This document shows, in pieces, positions 45,554 to 54,912 of a DNA stretch of 64,000 bases. Numbering within the stretch: the first letter of the stretch is position 1; every line of letters starts with the position of its first letter. A program made the position numbers and the translations under genes. Source of the stretch: Saprospiraceae bacterium (lineage in GTDB: Bacteria > Bacteroidota > Bacteroidia > Chitinophagales > Saprospiraceae). The notes under the pieces were generated by a model. That model did no database searches. It was given only the letters and a program-made list of their open reading frames with translations, and was not told where the DNA came from. The DNA is taken from NCBI GenBank assembly GCA_019187365.1, contig JABARE010000016.1:124001-188000 (forward strand). Direction: 5' to 3'.

Positions 45554-48202
45554 ATGAATTCGCGAAGCATCCGGCAGGCATTCCTCGATTATTTTGCCTC
45601 CAAGGGACATAAAATCGTTCCATCGGCCCCCATCGTCGTCAAGAACGATCCTACCCTGATGTTTACCAATGCCGGAATGAACCAGTTCAAGGACTATTTT
45701 CTGGGGAACCAAAAGCCACCAGTACCAAGAATCGCCGACAGCCAGAAGTGCCTCCGGGTCAGTGGTAAGCACAACGATTTGGAAGAAGTGGGATCCGACG
45801 GCTACCACCATACACTTTTCGAGATGCTCGGGAACTGGTCATTTGGCGACTACTTCAAGGAGGAAGCGATTGCCATGGCCTGGGAGCTTCTGACGCGCGT
45901 GTACAGTCTGGATCCCGGCCGCTTGTACATGTCGGTTTTTGGAGGGGATCAGGCAGAATCCCTGGCCCCCGATGAGGAATCGCGGTCTATGTGGAAATCG
46001 TGGATCCCGGAATCCAGAATTCTTGCTTTCGGAAGGAAGGACAATTTCTGGGAAATGGGAGACACCGGACCTTGCGGTCCCTGTTCAGAAATCCACTACG
46101 ATGCCAGGAGTGAAGAAGAAAGGGCTGCCATCGAGGGGGCTAGCCTTGTGAACACCGGCGATCCACAGGTAATAGAAATTTGGAACCTGGTATTCATTCA
46201 ATTCAACCGCAAGGCCAACGGTTCGCTGGAGGAGTTGCCGCAAAAACACGTCGACACCGGTATGGGATTTGAGCGCCTGAGCATGGTGCTTCAGGGCGTG
46301 AATGCCACATACGATACCGATATTTTCAAACCTTTGATCGAGCATACCGCTGCCTTCTCCGGATTGGCTTATACGGGCAGCTACGCCGCAGAGGCGAAGT
46401 CGGATATGGCCATGCGCGTCATGGCAGACCACATCAGGGCGGTAGCATTTTCCATCGCCGACGGGGCCCTGCCCTCCAATACGGGATCGGGCTATGTAAT
46501 ACGCCGGATCTTGCGAAGAGCCGTGCGCTATGCTTATTCCTTCCTGGGGCTGGATGATCCATTTTTGTATCGTCTCGTTCCCATCCTGGTTGAGCAAATG
46601 GGGGATGTTTACCCCGAATTGAAGGCTCAGCAAGGGCTGATCGTCAACGTGATCTCCGAGGAAGAGCAGTCTTTTTTGCGGACCCTGGAAGGGGGATTGC
46701 GCAGATTGGATGGACTGGATCCCTCTATGAAAATCCTGCCGGGGGAGCTTGCCTTTGAATTATACGACACCTACGGTTTCCCGTTCGATTTGACGCAGCT
46801 CATAGCCAGAGAGAGAAAGCTCGACATAGATCACGATGGTTTCCAGAAAGCCATGGAGGCTCAGCGCAGCAGGTCCAAAGCGGATGCAAAGCGTACTTAT
46901 TCTGATTGGACCGTCCTGCGAGAGGGAGAAGCCCGATTCGTCGGTTACGATGCCCTTGAAGTTGAGCAGACCCACCTGCTAAGGTGGAGGCGGTTAGAAG
47001 AAAAGGGAAGTACCCTTTACCAGATGGTTTTTGAAACCACGCCTTTTTATCCCGAAGGTGGTGGCCAGGTAGGGGATACCGGCGTGGCACAATTCGGAGA
47101 CCGGGCGGTGGAGATCATCGATACCGTAAAAGAAAACGAGCTCATTATCCATCTTGCGGAAGCTTTGCCAGATCGGTTGGATGGGCCTATAGACCTTCGG
47201 GTGAATGGGTTCCGGCGCCAGCGCATCGAAAACAATCACAGTGCAACCCACCTTTTGCACGCAGCGCTCCGACGAGTGCTGGGATCCCACGTTCAACAAA
47301 GGGGCTCGCTGGTACAGGATGATTACCTCCGGTTCGATTTTTCGCATTACCAAAAAGTGGATGCGGAGGCGCTTCAAAAAATTGAGCAGCTGGTCAATGA
47401 AAAGATCCGAAGCAACATATTTAAGGAAGAACGCAGACAACTTCCCATGGAAGAAGCATCTAAGGCGGGTGCAATGATGTTGTTTGGTGAAAAATACGGC
47501 GACAAGGTCCGAATGATTTCTTTTGACCCGGGCTATTCGGTTGAATTGTGTGGAGGATGCCACGTTGAGGCTTCGGGCCAGATAGGCTTTTTCAAAATCG
47601 TGTCTGAATCGGCAGTTGCAGCAGGGATCCGGCGCATTGAAGCCGTTACCGCACAGTCTGCTGAGCGGATCATTCAGGAGCAATCAAGGCAAATCCATGA
47701 AATACAGCTGTTGCTTAAAAGTCCCCAGGATCCTCTGGAGTCCGTTAAGCAGGTTATGGAGGAAAACCGGGCACTGCAAAAGCAATTGGCAGAACTCAAA
47801 GAAGATCGCGCAAAGGACCTGCAAAAGGTGCTCGCAGGCAGGAGCATTGCACAGAATGGCGTGCGCGTGTTGGCAGAGTTGGTCGACATTGACGATGCGA
47901 GGATTGCAAAGAACCTCGCTTTCCAGATTGGCCGCGACCTGGAGCCCGCTGTGGTGGTTTTGGGATTTTTAGAAAACAAAAAACCCCAACTCATGTGCTA
48001 TGTTTCTGAAAAACTGGTTGCTGACCATGGGTTCAATGCTTCCGCCTGGGTCCGCAATTTTGCAAAGGAAATTGAAGGTGGTGGTGGTGGGCAAGCCTTT
48101 TTTGCATCTGCCGGTGGCAAGAACCCGGCCGGGCTGACCAGGGCAATCGACCTCTCTAAACAATTTATCCTCGAAAAGATCAAAGACTCTGCAGCATGTT
48201 AA
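45554..48202 (+). CDS. alaS: Alanine-tRNA ligase
   Basis: 882 residues, the standard length. Class II aminoacylation domain (about 1-460; SAPIVVKNDPTLMFTNAGMN, DTGPCGPCSEIHYD). Editing domain with zinc ligands His562 and His566 (HSATHLLH) and Cys666 and His670 (CGGCHVEASGQIG), which deacylates Ser- and Gly-tRNA. The C-terminal C-Ala domain ends with GGGGGQAFFASAGG. Nothing is missing. Its stop overlaps the start of the next small gene by seven bases. Confidence 0.97.
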   Translation: MNSRSIRQAFLDYFASKGHKIVPSAPIVVKNDPTLMFTNAGMNQFKDYFLGNQKPPVPRIADSQKCLRVSGKHNDLEEVGSDGYHHTLFEMLGNWSFGDYFKEEAIAMAWELLTRVYSLDPGRLYMSVFGGDQAESLAPDEESRSMWKSWIPESRILAFGRKDNFWEMGDTGPCGPCSEIHYDARSEEERAAIEGASLVNTGDPQVIEIWNLVFIQFNRKANGSLEELPQKHVDTGMGFERLSMVLQGVNATYDTDIFKPLIEHTAAFSGLAYTGSYAAEAKSDMAMRVMADHIRAVAFSIADGALPSNTGSGYVIRRILRRAVRYAYSFLGLDDPFLYRLVPILVEQMGDVYPELKAQQGLIVNVISEEEQSFLRTLEGGLRRLDGLDPSMKILPGELAFELYDTYGFPFDLTQLIARERKLDIDHDGFQKAMEAQRSRSKADAKRTYSDWTVLREGEARFVGYDALEVEQTHLLRWRRLEEKGSTLYQMVFETTPFYPEGGGQVGDTGVAQFGDRAVEIIDTVKENELIIHLAEALPDRLDGPIDLRVNGFRRQRIENNHSATHLLHAALRRVLGSHVQQRGSLVQDDYLRFDFSHYQKVDAEALQKIEQLVNEKIRSNIFKEERRQLPMEEASKAGAMMLFGEKYGDKVRMISFDPGYSVELCGGCHVEASGQIGFFKIVSESAVAAGIRRIEAVTAQSAERIIQEQSRQIHEIQLLLKSPQDPLESVKQVMEENRALQKQLAELKEDRAKDLQKVLAGRSIAQNGVRVLAELVDIDDARIAKNLAFQIGRDLEPAVVVLGFLENKKPQLMCYVSEKLVADHGFNASAWVRNFAKEIEGGGGGQAFFASAGGKNPAGLTRAIDLSKQFILEKIKDSAAC

Positions 48203-48492
48203 CCGCCGTTCTTTACATTGTTGGCATCTTCGCGCTATTTCTTGCCTTCAACATTTATATCCGGGTCAAGACCTTTAAACTTTACCGGCAGTTGCTGGAA
48301 AGGAGGATACAGTTTGGATTGGCAGACCTCTTGTCGAATCGTCGTTGGTTAGATATATTGAAGCTTTATCCGGAGCACGCATCGCTTCTCAACCACTTTA
48401 GGCGCCACATGCTCATGACGGGTATCTTGTTCTTACTGGTAGTGGTAGCTGTAATTGTTTTGTTGTTCAACATGCGAGAGATCCAGGCCTAA
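48196..48492 (+). CDS. Small membrane protein of unknown function, coupled to alaS
   Basis: 98 residues with two membrane helices (about 3-20, AVLYIVGIFALFLAFNIY, and about 73-92, GILFLLVVVAVIVLLF) and a basic loop between (LYRQLLERRIQFGLADLL, LYPEHASLLNHFRRHM). No family was recognised. It starts seven bases before the alaS stop and ends one base before the oxidoreductase start, so it is probably part of the alaS operon. The coding pattern looks real: no rival frame on this strand and tight spacing on both sides. Confidence 0.7.
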   Translation: MLTAVLYIVGIFALFLAFNIYIRVKTFKLYRQLLERRIQFGLADLLSNRRWLDILKLYPEHASLLNHFRRHMLMTGILFLLVVVAVIVLLFNMREIQA

Positions 48493-48493
48493 G

Positions 48494-49465
48494 ATGACAG
48501 ACGTGCGATTGCGCATCGGCTTGCTGGGTGCAGGGCACCTGGGAAAAATACACCTGAAGTGCCTGATGGGTCTTCCTCGGTGGCAAGTGGTCGGGTTTTA
48601 TGACGTCGACCCACAAACCAGTAAAGAAGTCGAACAGTTGTTCGGCATTCCTGCATTCGATCATCCTGAGGAACTTATGTTGTTGTGCGATGCCTTGGAT
48701 ATTGTAAGTCCGACAACAACTCACGCACACCTTGCGGAAACAGCCATACGGCTGGGAAAGCATTGTTTTATTGAAAAACCGGTGACGGGTACCCTGGATG
48801 AAGCCTTACATTTAAAATCCCTTTGTGACGGGAAAGGTCTTCGCATCCAGATCGGGCATGTCGAACGCTTTAATCCGGGTTTTGCTGCTGTGAGGCCATT
48901 TATCCACAATCCCAGGTTTATTGAGGCTCACCGGCTTTCAACTTTCAACCCACGCGGCCGCGACGTGTCGGTAATTCACGACCTCATGATCCATGATCTG
49001 GATCTCATCTGCCTGATGGCAAACAGTCCGGTTGCAGAACTGAGGGCTTCTGGTGTGTCTTTGGTGAGTCCATTGCCCGACATTTGCAATGCCCGTATTG
49101 AGTTTGAAAGCGGTCTGGTGTGTAACGTCACGGCAAGCCGGATATCCATGAAGCAGATGCGCAAACTGCGCATTTTTCAGGAGGATGCCTACATCAGCCT
49201 GGATATGCTCGACAAAGAAGTGCAAATCATCCGGTTGTTGGATGAACCGGCAGATCAAACCCTGGAAATTGATACGCATCGAGGAAAGAAATACATACGC
49301 CTGGTTGAGCCGGAGATAAAAAATTTTAATGCAATAGCCGAAGAACTGAAATCTTTTCACAATAGCATCGTTAGAGAGGAAGCGCCCGAGGTCAACCTGG
49401 AAGAAGGCATACAGGTGATGACCTTGGTGCAGGCCATAGCCAGTCAAATAGAACGAAGCCAATGA
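48494..49465 (+). CDS. Gfo/Idh/MocA family oxidoreductase, GnnA-like
   Basis: 323 residues from the ATG at 48494; an earlier in-frame start lies inside the previous gene. The NAD(P) fold has IGLLGAGHLGKIHLKCL, and the family motif EKP is at 94-96. QIGHVERFNPGF, HRLSTFNPRGRDVSVIHDLM and ASRISMKQMRKLRIFQ resemble the Bacteroidota and Leptospira group that includes UDP-GlcNAc 3-dehydrogenase (GnnA), which helps make 2,3-diamino sugars of lipid A. The GnnB transaminase is not seen here, so the substrate is uncertain. The next gene overlaps it by four bases (ATGA). Confidence 0.82.
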   Translation: MTDVRLRIGLLGAGHLGKIHLKCLMGLPRWQVVGFYDVDPQTSKEVEQLFGIPAFDHPEELMLLCDALDIVSPTTTHAHLAETAIRLGKHCFIEKPVTGTLDEALHLKSLCDGKGLRIQIGHVERFNPGFAAVRPFIHNPRFIEAHRLSTFNPRGRDVSVIHDLMIHDLDLICLMANSPVAELRASGVSLVSPLPDICNARIEFESGLVCNVTASRISMKQMRKLRIFQEDAYISLDMLDKEVQIIRLLDEPADQTLEIDTHRGKKYIRLVEPEIKNFNAIAEELKSFHNSIVREEAPEVNLEEGIQVMTLVQAIASQIERSQ

Positions 49466-50325
49466 CGTGTAGCTGCCTCCCCAACGCCTGGATAGCCCTG
49501 TGCTTGTCTGCGTTGGTCGCTTGTGACGCTGGGGAAGAACCGCAGCCCGCTTACCTCTCGGTAAATCCCATACAATTTGCGGTGCGCCCACACGAAGGCA
49601 GCGCCAGTCAAAACCTCCCAGATGCCTGGATCTACGTAGGAAATAAGTATGTCGGCGCTTATGAATTGCCGGTTCGAATCCCCGTTTTGGCTAGCGACGT
49701 CGAGGAGGTGCTCATCCTGCCCGGCTACCGCCTGAACGGCAGCATTTCTTCTCCGGCGCGTGCAGCATTGCTCGAACCCTTTCGCATGGATGTGCCGTTT
49801 ATCCCGGGGCAGGAGGTTTCAGTAACACCATCGTGCAGTTATCAGGCCAGTTTGCAGTTTCCGTTTTTGGAGGCGTTTGAAGGAAACCACTTTTTCAACG
49901 AAGACCGCGATGGCGATCCGGAGACTCGCATCCTCGGCACGTTGCCTGAAGAGGCGTTCGAAGGCGTGCGGTCGGGTAAGATCGAATTGAGGAAGGAACA
50001 TCCAAAACTCAGGGTGGTGTATGACATTGCCAAAGAAATACCGCAGAGTCCGGATCCTATCCTGCTCGAACTCCATTTTAAATCTGACATCCCCTTTTCA
50101 ATCGGTTTCATAGGAAACAAAGGACCCGCAGGGGAAGACGACCTGATCCGGGCCGTTCTGCTGCCGAAAAAGAACTGGACTAAAGTCTATTTTGATTTCA
50201 GAGAGATCATAAACCTGTCAAATGCTCTTTCTTACCGCATGGCCATCGATGCTAATTTTCAACAGGACAGTATGATTGCAGTTCAGCGGATCTATTTAGA
50301 CAATATTAAGGTGGTTCATCGCTGA
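49462..50325 (+). CDS. Predicted lipoprotein of unknown function
   Basis: 287 residues. A hydrophobic N-terminus ends at Cys21 in ALVACDAGEE, a lipobox. The body (about 40-285) looks beta-rich, with segments such as VGNKYVGAYELPVRIPVLAS, LLELHFKSDIPFSIGFIG and IQRIYLDNIKVVHR in its last part. No family was recognised. It overlaps the oxidoreductase gene by four bases and lies two bases before the sugar transferase gene, so it may belong to a surface-polysaccharide transcript. Confidence 0.75.
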   Translation: MTCSCLPNAWIALCLSALVACDAGEEPQPAYLSVNPIQFAVRPHEGSASQNLPDAWIYVGNKYVGAYELPVRIPVLASDVEEVLILPGYRLNGSISSPARAALLEPFRMDVPFIPGQEVSVTPSCSYQASLQFPFLEAFEGNHFFNEDRDGDPETRILGTLPEEAFEGVRSGKIELRKEHPKLRVVYDIAKEIPQSPDPILLELHFKSDIPFSIGFIGNKGPAGEDDLIRAVLLPKKNWTKVYFDFREIINLSNALSYRMAIDANFQQDSMIAVQRIYLDNIKVVHR

Positions 50326-50327
50326 TC

Positions 50328-51740
50328 ATGTTCAAGCGAACAGAAAATATCGCCTACATCGCCGGAGACCTGCTCTTGTCGCTATTGGCCTGGTACCTGT
50401 TTGTCGAACTGCTCAACTCGAGAAATTTTTTTATTGAATCCAGTACGGACTTTGCAGAAAAGCTTTTCCGCGTCGGGGCACTCATCATTCCTTTGTCGTG
50501 GGGATTGCTTAACCTGCTCACGGAGCAATACAGGGATGTATACCGGCTTTCGCGCTGGTCTGTATTTTCCCAGACATTGCTGCTGTCAGTCTTTGGCAGC
50601 GTGGTTTTGCTTTTTGTTCTGCTGGCAGACCCGGAAATTCAGTTTGCGGGAAGATATTTTTCGGCCATCACATCATTTTTTGCATTGCATTTCGGGTTAA
50701 CCATTTTCTTTCGTCTGGTTTTTCTGACCGCAATGAGCAAGAGATTGAAAAGCGGATTGGTTGGGTTTAATACCCTGATCATAGGTGGAGATCAAAGTGC
50801 CGTTAAACTTTTCCGTGAGATAACTTCCCTGCATTATTCCCTCGGGCACAAGTTCATCGGGTTTATTCATTCTAACGGAGGAAATGGCAACGAACTCATT
50901 CAGCACCTCCCTCAGTTGGGCGGGTTAAACGACATCTCCCGTACGATCGAGCAAAGAAATGTCGAGGAAGTCATCATCGCCATCGAATCGACTGAACACC
51001 AGAAGCTCAAATCCATACTGGATATGCTGTTTGAGTTTGGTGACCAGCTCATCATTCGCACCATTCCGGATACCTACGACATCCTCCTCGGCACGGTGAG
51101 GTTGAATCACCTTTACGGGGCGATTCTCATAGAAGTCAAGCAGGAAATCATGCCGCGTTGGCAGATCGTTTTTAAAAGAGCGCTCGACCTTACGGTAAGT
51201 ATTATTGCGCTTACCCTGTTGTCGCCTGTTATCATTTACATCGTTGTCAGGACGCGTCTTTCCAGTAAAGGCCCGATCATTTATAGCCAGGAGCGCATTG
51301 GTTTAAATGGAAAACCATTTCAGATTTACAAGTTCAGGTCGATGACGGTCGAAGCAGAGCAGAACGGTCCGCTGCTTTCATTTGAAGGGGACCCGCGCAT
51401 TACACCTTGGGGCGCAGTGATCCGAAAATGGAGGCTGGACGAAATACCCCAATTCCTGAACGTGATCAAAGGGGATATGTCTTTGGTCGGCCCGAGGCCG
51501 GAAAGGAAATACTTCATAGACCAGATCATGAAAAAGGCTCCCCACTACAAACATTTGCTGAAAGTGAGACCCGGCATTACCTCCTGGGGGCAGGTCAAAT
51601 TTGGTTACGCTTCTTCCCTTGAGGAAATGATGAAGCGACTCGAATACGACATCCTATACATTGAAAACCGTTCGCTGGGACTCGATTTTAAGATCATGTT
51701 CTACACACTGGCCGTGCTGATCCAGGGAAAGGGGAAGTGA
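50328..51740 (+). CDS. Polyprenyl glycosylphosphotransferase (WcaJ-like)
   Basis: 470 residues. About four membrane helices in the first 145 residues precede a Rossmann-like part (NTLIIGGDQSAVKLFREI, 145-255), and a further helix (LTVSIIALTLLSPVIIYIVV, about 288-307) precedes the catalytic domain (about 310-465): GPIIYSQERIGLNGKPF, YKFRSM, the acidic pair in RLDEIPQFLNVIKGDMS, LVGPRPE and RPGITSWGQV. It moves a sugar phosphate from a nucleotide sugar to undecaprenyl phosphate, starting a polysaccharide or O-antigen unit. No other polysaccharide genes follow. It ends three bases from the convergent thiolase gene. Confidence 0.9.
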   Translation: MFKRTENIAYIAGDLLLSLLAWYLFVELLNSRNFFIESSTDFAEKLFRVGALIIPLSWGLLNLLTEQYRDVYRLSRWSVFSQTLLLSVFGSVVLLFVLLADPEIQFAGRYFSAITSFFALHFGLTIFFRLVFLTAMSKRLKSGLVGFNTLIIGGDQSAVKLFREITSLHYSLGHKFIGFIHSNGGNGNELIQHLPQLGGLNDISRTIEQRNVEEVIIAIESTEHQKLKSILDMLFEFGDQLIIRTIPDTYDILLGTVRLNHLYGAILIEVKQEIMPRWQIVFKRALDLTVSIIALTLLSPVIIYIVVRTRLSSKGPIIYSQERIGLNGKPFQIYKFRSMTVEAEQNGPLLSFEGDPRITPWGAVIRKWRLDEIPQFLNVIKGDMSLVGPRPERKYFIDQIMKKAPHYKHLLKVRPGITSWGQVKFGYASSLEEMMKRLEYDILYIENRSLGLDFKIMFYTLAVLIQGKGK

Positions 51741-51743
51741 GGC

Positions 51744-52925
51744 TTATTGTAAATTTTCAACAACCATTGCTGAAGCTCCGCCGCCTCCATTGCAAATGCT
51801 CGCCAATCCGTAGCGTCCTTTTTTGTTCCCCAGCACGCTGATCAGCGTACACAGAATGCGCGACCCGGAAGATCCAAGGGCGTGTCCAAGGGCAACGGCA
51901 CCTCCAAATGCATTGATCATTTGTGGATCCAGGTTGAGTTTTTGTGCAAATACCATGGGTACCACTGCAAAGGCCTCGTTGACTTCGATGCAGGAAATGT
52001 CATTCCATTGCAGGCCCGCCTTTTTTAAGGCCCGTGGAGCTGCGAGGGTTGGGGTGGTAGTAAACCATTCGGGAGCCTGTTCGGCATCTGCGAAGGATAC
52101 GATGCGCGCCAAGGGCTTTAACCCAAGTGACTTTACCTGGTTTTCGCTCGCAAGCACCAAAGCTGAGGCACCGTCGTTGATCGTCGATGCATTGGCGGCA
52201 GTGACGGTTCCATCTGGTGTAAAACTTGGGCGCAGTGAGGGTATTTTGTCGAAATCGACCTTGTAAATCTCCTCGTCTGTTTTGAACATCACAGGAACTC
52301 CTTTCTTTTGGGGAATTTCGACCGGAAAAATCTCCGCATCAAAATACCCGTTTTCGGTCGCCTGTTGCGCGAGTTGGTACGAGCGAATGGCATATGCATC
52401 CTGAGCTTCGCGGGTGATGCCATATTTGCTGGCAGTGGCATCTCCACATTGCCCCATTGCATTCTTTGAATATACATCTGTCAGTCCATCTTTTTGCAAT
52501 CCGTCGATGATTTGACCATGCCCGTAACGGGCACCCCAGCGCATGGCTTCTGCATAGTATGGAATGTTCGACATGCTTTCCATCCCGCCTGCAACGACGA
52601 CCTCGCTTTCACCACTCAGGATGGATTGCGCACCCAATGCCACGGATTTCATTCCCGAAGCGCAGACCTTATTTACAGTAGTGCAGATGGTTGATGGATC
52701 TAATCCTCCGCCGAGTGCAGCCTGCCGGGCAGGTGCCTGTCCGAGATTTGCAGAACAGACGTTTCCCATGATGACCTGCTCAGTCATTTGAGGCGGTATT
52801 CCCGACCTGATTACTGCTTCGCGAACGGCGAGGGCCCCGAGATGGGTTGCGCTAAAACGGCTTAGGGAGGCCCCAAAACTGCCCGTTGCGGTGCGGGCCA
52901 TCGACACAATGTATACGGAATTCAT
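51744..52925 (-). CDS. Acetyl-CoA C-acetyltransferase (thiolase)
   Basis: 393 residues from the ATG at 52925 (MNSVYIVSMARTATGSFGAS). Thiolase features: nucleophile Cys88 in NKVCASGMKS, GGMESMSNIPYYAEAMRW, VNEAFAVVP, GGAVALGHALGSSGSRIL (catalytic His) and CNGGGGASAMV (catalytic Cys). It makes acetoacetyl-CoA from two acetyl-CoA or the reverse, for ketogenic, butanoate or degradative metabolism. Biosynthetic versus degradative type is not clear. No related gene adjoins. Confidence 0.93.
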   Translation of the reverse strand: MNSVYIVSMARTATGSFGASLSRFSATHLGALAVREAVIRSGIPPQMTEQVIMGNVCSANLGQAPARQAALGGGLDPSTICTTVNKVCASGMKSVALGAQSILSGESEVVVAGGMESMSNIPYYAEAMRWGARYGHGQIIDGLQKDGLTDVYSKNAMGQCGDATASKYGITREAQDAYAIRSYQLAQQATENGYFDAEIFPVEIPQKKGVPVMFKTDEEIYKVDFDKIPSLRPSFTPDGTVTAANASTINDGASALVLASENQVKSLGLKPLARIVSFADAEQAPEWFTTTPTLAAPRALKKAGLQWNDISCIEVNEAFAVVPMVFAQKLNLDPQMINAFGGAVALGHALGSSGSRILCTLISVLGNKKGRYGLASICNGGGGASAMVVENLQ

Positions 52926-52946
52926 ACCAATTTTTTTAAAGAGCCG

Positions 52947-52954
52947 CAAATATA
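52947..52954 (-). promoter_or_regulatory. Candidate -7 box of the thiolase gene
   Basis: The minus strand reads TATATTTG, fitting TANNTTTG, and ends 21 bases before the ATG at 52925. No -33 element was found. The remainder of the 108-base gap to the next gene shows nothing recognisable. Confidence 0.42.
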
Positions 52955-53033
52955 ATCAGGGATTGTCACAGGGAGCGGGTCAGGGGAAGACTGTTCCTCC
53001 AATCACTCTATTGGACTATGCGTTTATGGCTTG

Positions 53034-53882
53034 TCAGATTGTTGACAGCGCAACCATGACCGCTTTTGCAAGCAAAATGACATCCGTCCAAAATAATTGC
53101 CCTGATCCTTCATTTTTTACATAACGGCGAAGGAACATCGCGTACCCGAAATACATGGCGATTTGAGCAAATGCCATTTGCCAGACAATGTGTCCGCTGA
53201 GGGCCTGCATCACCATTATTGCTATGCTGGTCAGGTACAAACCCGCCGCGATGCTCAAAACTCCTTCCGTTGGCAAGATGTTGGAGAGCGTCTTATGGTC
53301 ATAGGCCAGGTCTTCCCGCCGGTGATCCCAGTCGCAAAGCATGCTTTGGGCAAAGAGCACCACCGAAAAGTCTGCAATGAGTGTTGGGAAAAGTAGAGAA
53401 TTGCGGTGAAAGGGTCCAAATACCCAGAAGAGCAACAGGATCCAGGTCGCACAGAGGATGAGATTTTTGATAGCGGGCAGCCGGCGAAAAAAGTGAACCC
53501 GACTGTGGTTATGGTAGGAGAGGGCCAGAGACAAGACCGCGAAAATGCGGAATTGTTGTTCGAAGGAGAATCTGAGAAATGCGATGAAACACGCTAACAG
53601 ACATCCCGAAAACACCATGATTTCCCAACGGCCAATGCGGTCTCCCGGGGGATAATGAATGGAAAAGCAAATGCGCTTTTGGTAAAAATAGGCAGCAAAA
53701 GTGGCCGTAGTTATAAAAAACAACTGGTCAGCCGGAGGAAATGCCGCTTCAAAAATGATAAAGTTTGCAGCATACAGTGCCCCAAGCAAAGCACCGTAAT
53801 ATCCGGCGACGATCAGTGCGTTCCGTTTTTTGTCAGAAATAACGGTAATCCTTTTTGGGATCGATGGATCGCAGCACTTCAT
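53034..53882 (-). CDS. UbiA-like integral membrane protein
   Basis: 282 residues with seven or eight membrane helices. One acidic stretch, CDWDHRREDLAYDHKTLSN (about 188-206), resembles the second Asp-rich motif of UbiA prenyltransferases. The first motif (NDxxD) is not present, so activity is doubtful. The ATG start lies 50 bases inside the 3' end of the M42 gene on the same strand; no later Met fits before the first helix. Similar proteins occur in Bacteroidota without an assigned role. Confidence 0.62.
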   Translation of the reverse strand: MKCCDPSIPKRITVISDKKRNALIVAGYYGALLGALYAANFIIFEAAFPPADQLFFITTATFAAYFYQKRICFSIHYPPGDRIGRWEIMVFSGCLLACFIAFLRFSFEQQFRIFAVLSLALSYHNHSRVHFFRRLPAIKNLILCATWILLLFWVFGPFHRNSLLFPTLIADFSVVLFAQSMLCDWDHRREDLAYDHKTLSNILPTEGVLSIAAGLYLTSIAIMVMQALSGHIVWQMAFAQIAMYFGYAMFLRRYVKNEGSGQLFWTDVILLAKAVMVALSTI

Positions 53883-54912
53883 AGATCAGCCGGATCACAT
53901 TTTCGACATCCTCTACGCTCGCAGTCTCCACAGTAGTATGCATGTACCGAAGCGGTATCGAGATCAGAACAGAAGGAATGCCTCCGTTCGAATAGGCAAA
54001 GGCATCGGTGTCGGTTCCGGTTGTCCGGGATGCTGCGTTTCTCTGAAAGGGGATTTTGTTTTTATTGGCGGTATCGATGACGATTTGCTGGAGAATGTTG
54101 TGAACCGGTGGAGCGTAGCACAATACAGGCCCCAGTCCACACTTAATCGACCCCTGCTCTTTGGTCTTGAGCATGGGAGTGTGTGTGTCGTGTGTAACGT
54201 CGGTAACGATGGCGATGTTGGGTTTAATGGATTGTGCGATCATCTCGGCACCGCGAAGCCCGACTTCTTCCTGTACGGAATTCACAATGTATAGGGCGAA
54301 GGGCAGTTTGACTTTGTTTTTGTGCAACAGCCGGGCAACTTCAGCTATGCAGAATCCACCCATGCGGTTGTCCAGGGCGCGCCCGGTATAAAATCGTTTG
54401 TTCAGTTTGAAAAGTTCGTCTTCGTAGGTGATGCAGCACCCGACGTGGATGCCCATTTTTTCAACCTCCTGCTTGTCTTTTGCTCCGACATCTACGAAGA
54501 TGTTTTCGAGGGTTGCGGTGAGGTTCGTGTCGTTGCCCTTCCGCGTGTGAATGGCCGGCCAGCCGAATACGCCTTTCACAATCCCTTTTGGAGTGTGGAT
54601 GTTTACTCTTTTAGAGGGGGCAATGCTCTGGTCAATCCCTCCATTGCGTATTACATAGATGAAACCGTCGTCTGTAATGTAGTTGACCATCCAGGATATC
54701 TCATCAGAATGCCCTTCGATGACAACGCGGAAAGGTGCTTTGGGGTTGATGACTCCGTACAGTGTACCGTAGTAATCGAGTTTCCAGTCGTCGATAAAGG
54801 GTTTGACGTATTGAAGCCAAAGTTTCTGGCCGGAAGACTCGTGACCGGTTGGGGAGGGGTTGTTGAGGTATTTATAGAGAAAGGTTTCGGATTCTTTGTT
54901 GATCAGTTTCAT
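53833..54912 (-). CDS. M42 family metallopeptidase
   Basis: 359 residues. The M42 aminopeptidase pattern shows IEGHSDEISWMV (metal His and Asp near 67-69), a PDZ-like insert domain (about 85-165), GRALDNRMGG (bridging Asp), NSVQEEVGLRGA (catalytic and metal Glu), VTDVTHDTHTP and a final metal His in PLRYMHTTVETA. The family includes glutamyl and other aminopeptidases, cytoplasmic and often dodecameric. Its start overlaps the pyrE stop by four bases (ATGA), and its end overlaps the UbiA-like gene by 50 bases. Confidence 0.9.
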   Translation of the reverse strand: MKLINKESETFLYKYLNNPSPTGHESSGQKLWLQYVKPFIDDWKLDYYGTLYGVINPKAPFRVVIEGHSDEISWMVNYITDDGFIYVIRNGGIDQSIAPSKRVNIHTPKGIVKGVFGWPAIHTRKGNDTNLTATLENIFVDVGAKDKQEVEKMGIHVGCCITYEDELFKLNKRFYTGRALDNRMGGFCIAEVARLLHKNKVKLPFALYIVNSVQEEVGLRGAEMIAQSIKPNIAIVTDVTHDTHTPMLKTKEQGSIKCGLGPVLCYAPPVHNILQQIVIDTANKNKIPFQRNAASRTTGTDTDAFAYSNGGIPSVLISIPLRYMHTTVETASVEDVENVIRLIYEVLRSIDPKKDYRYF

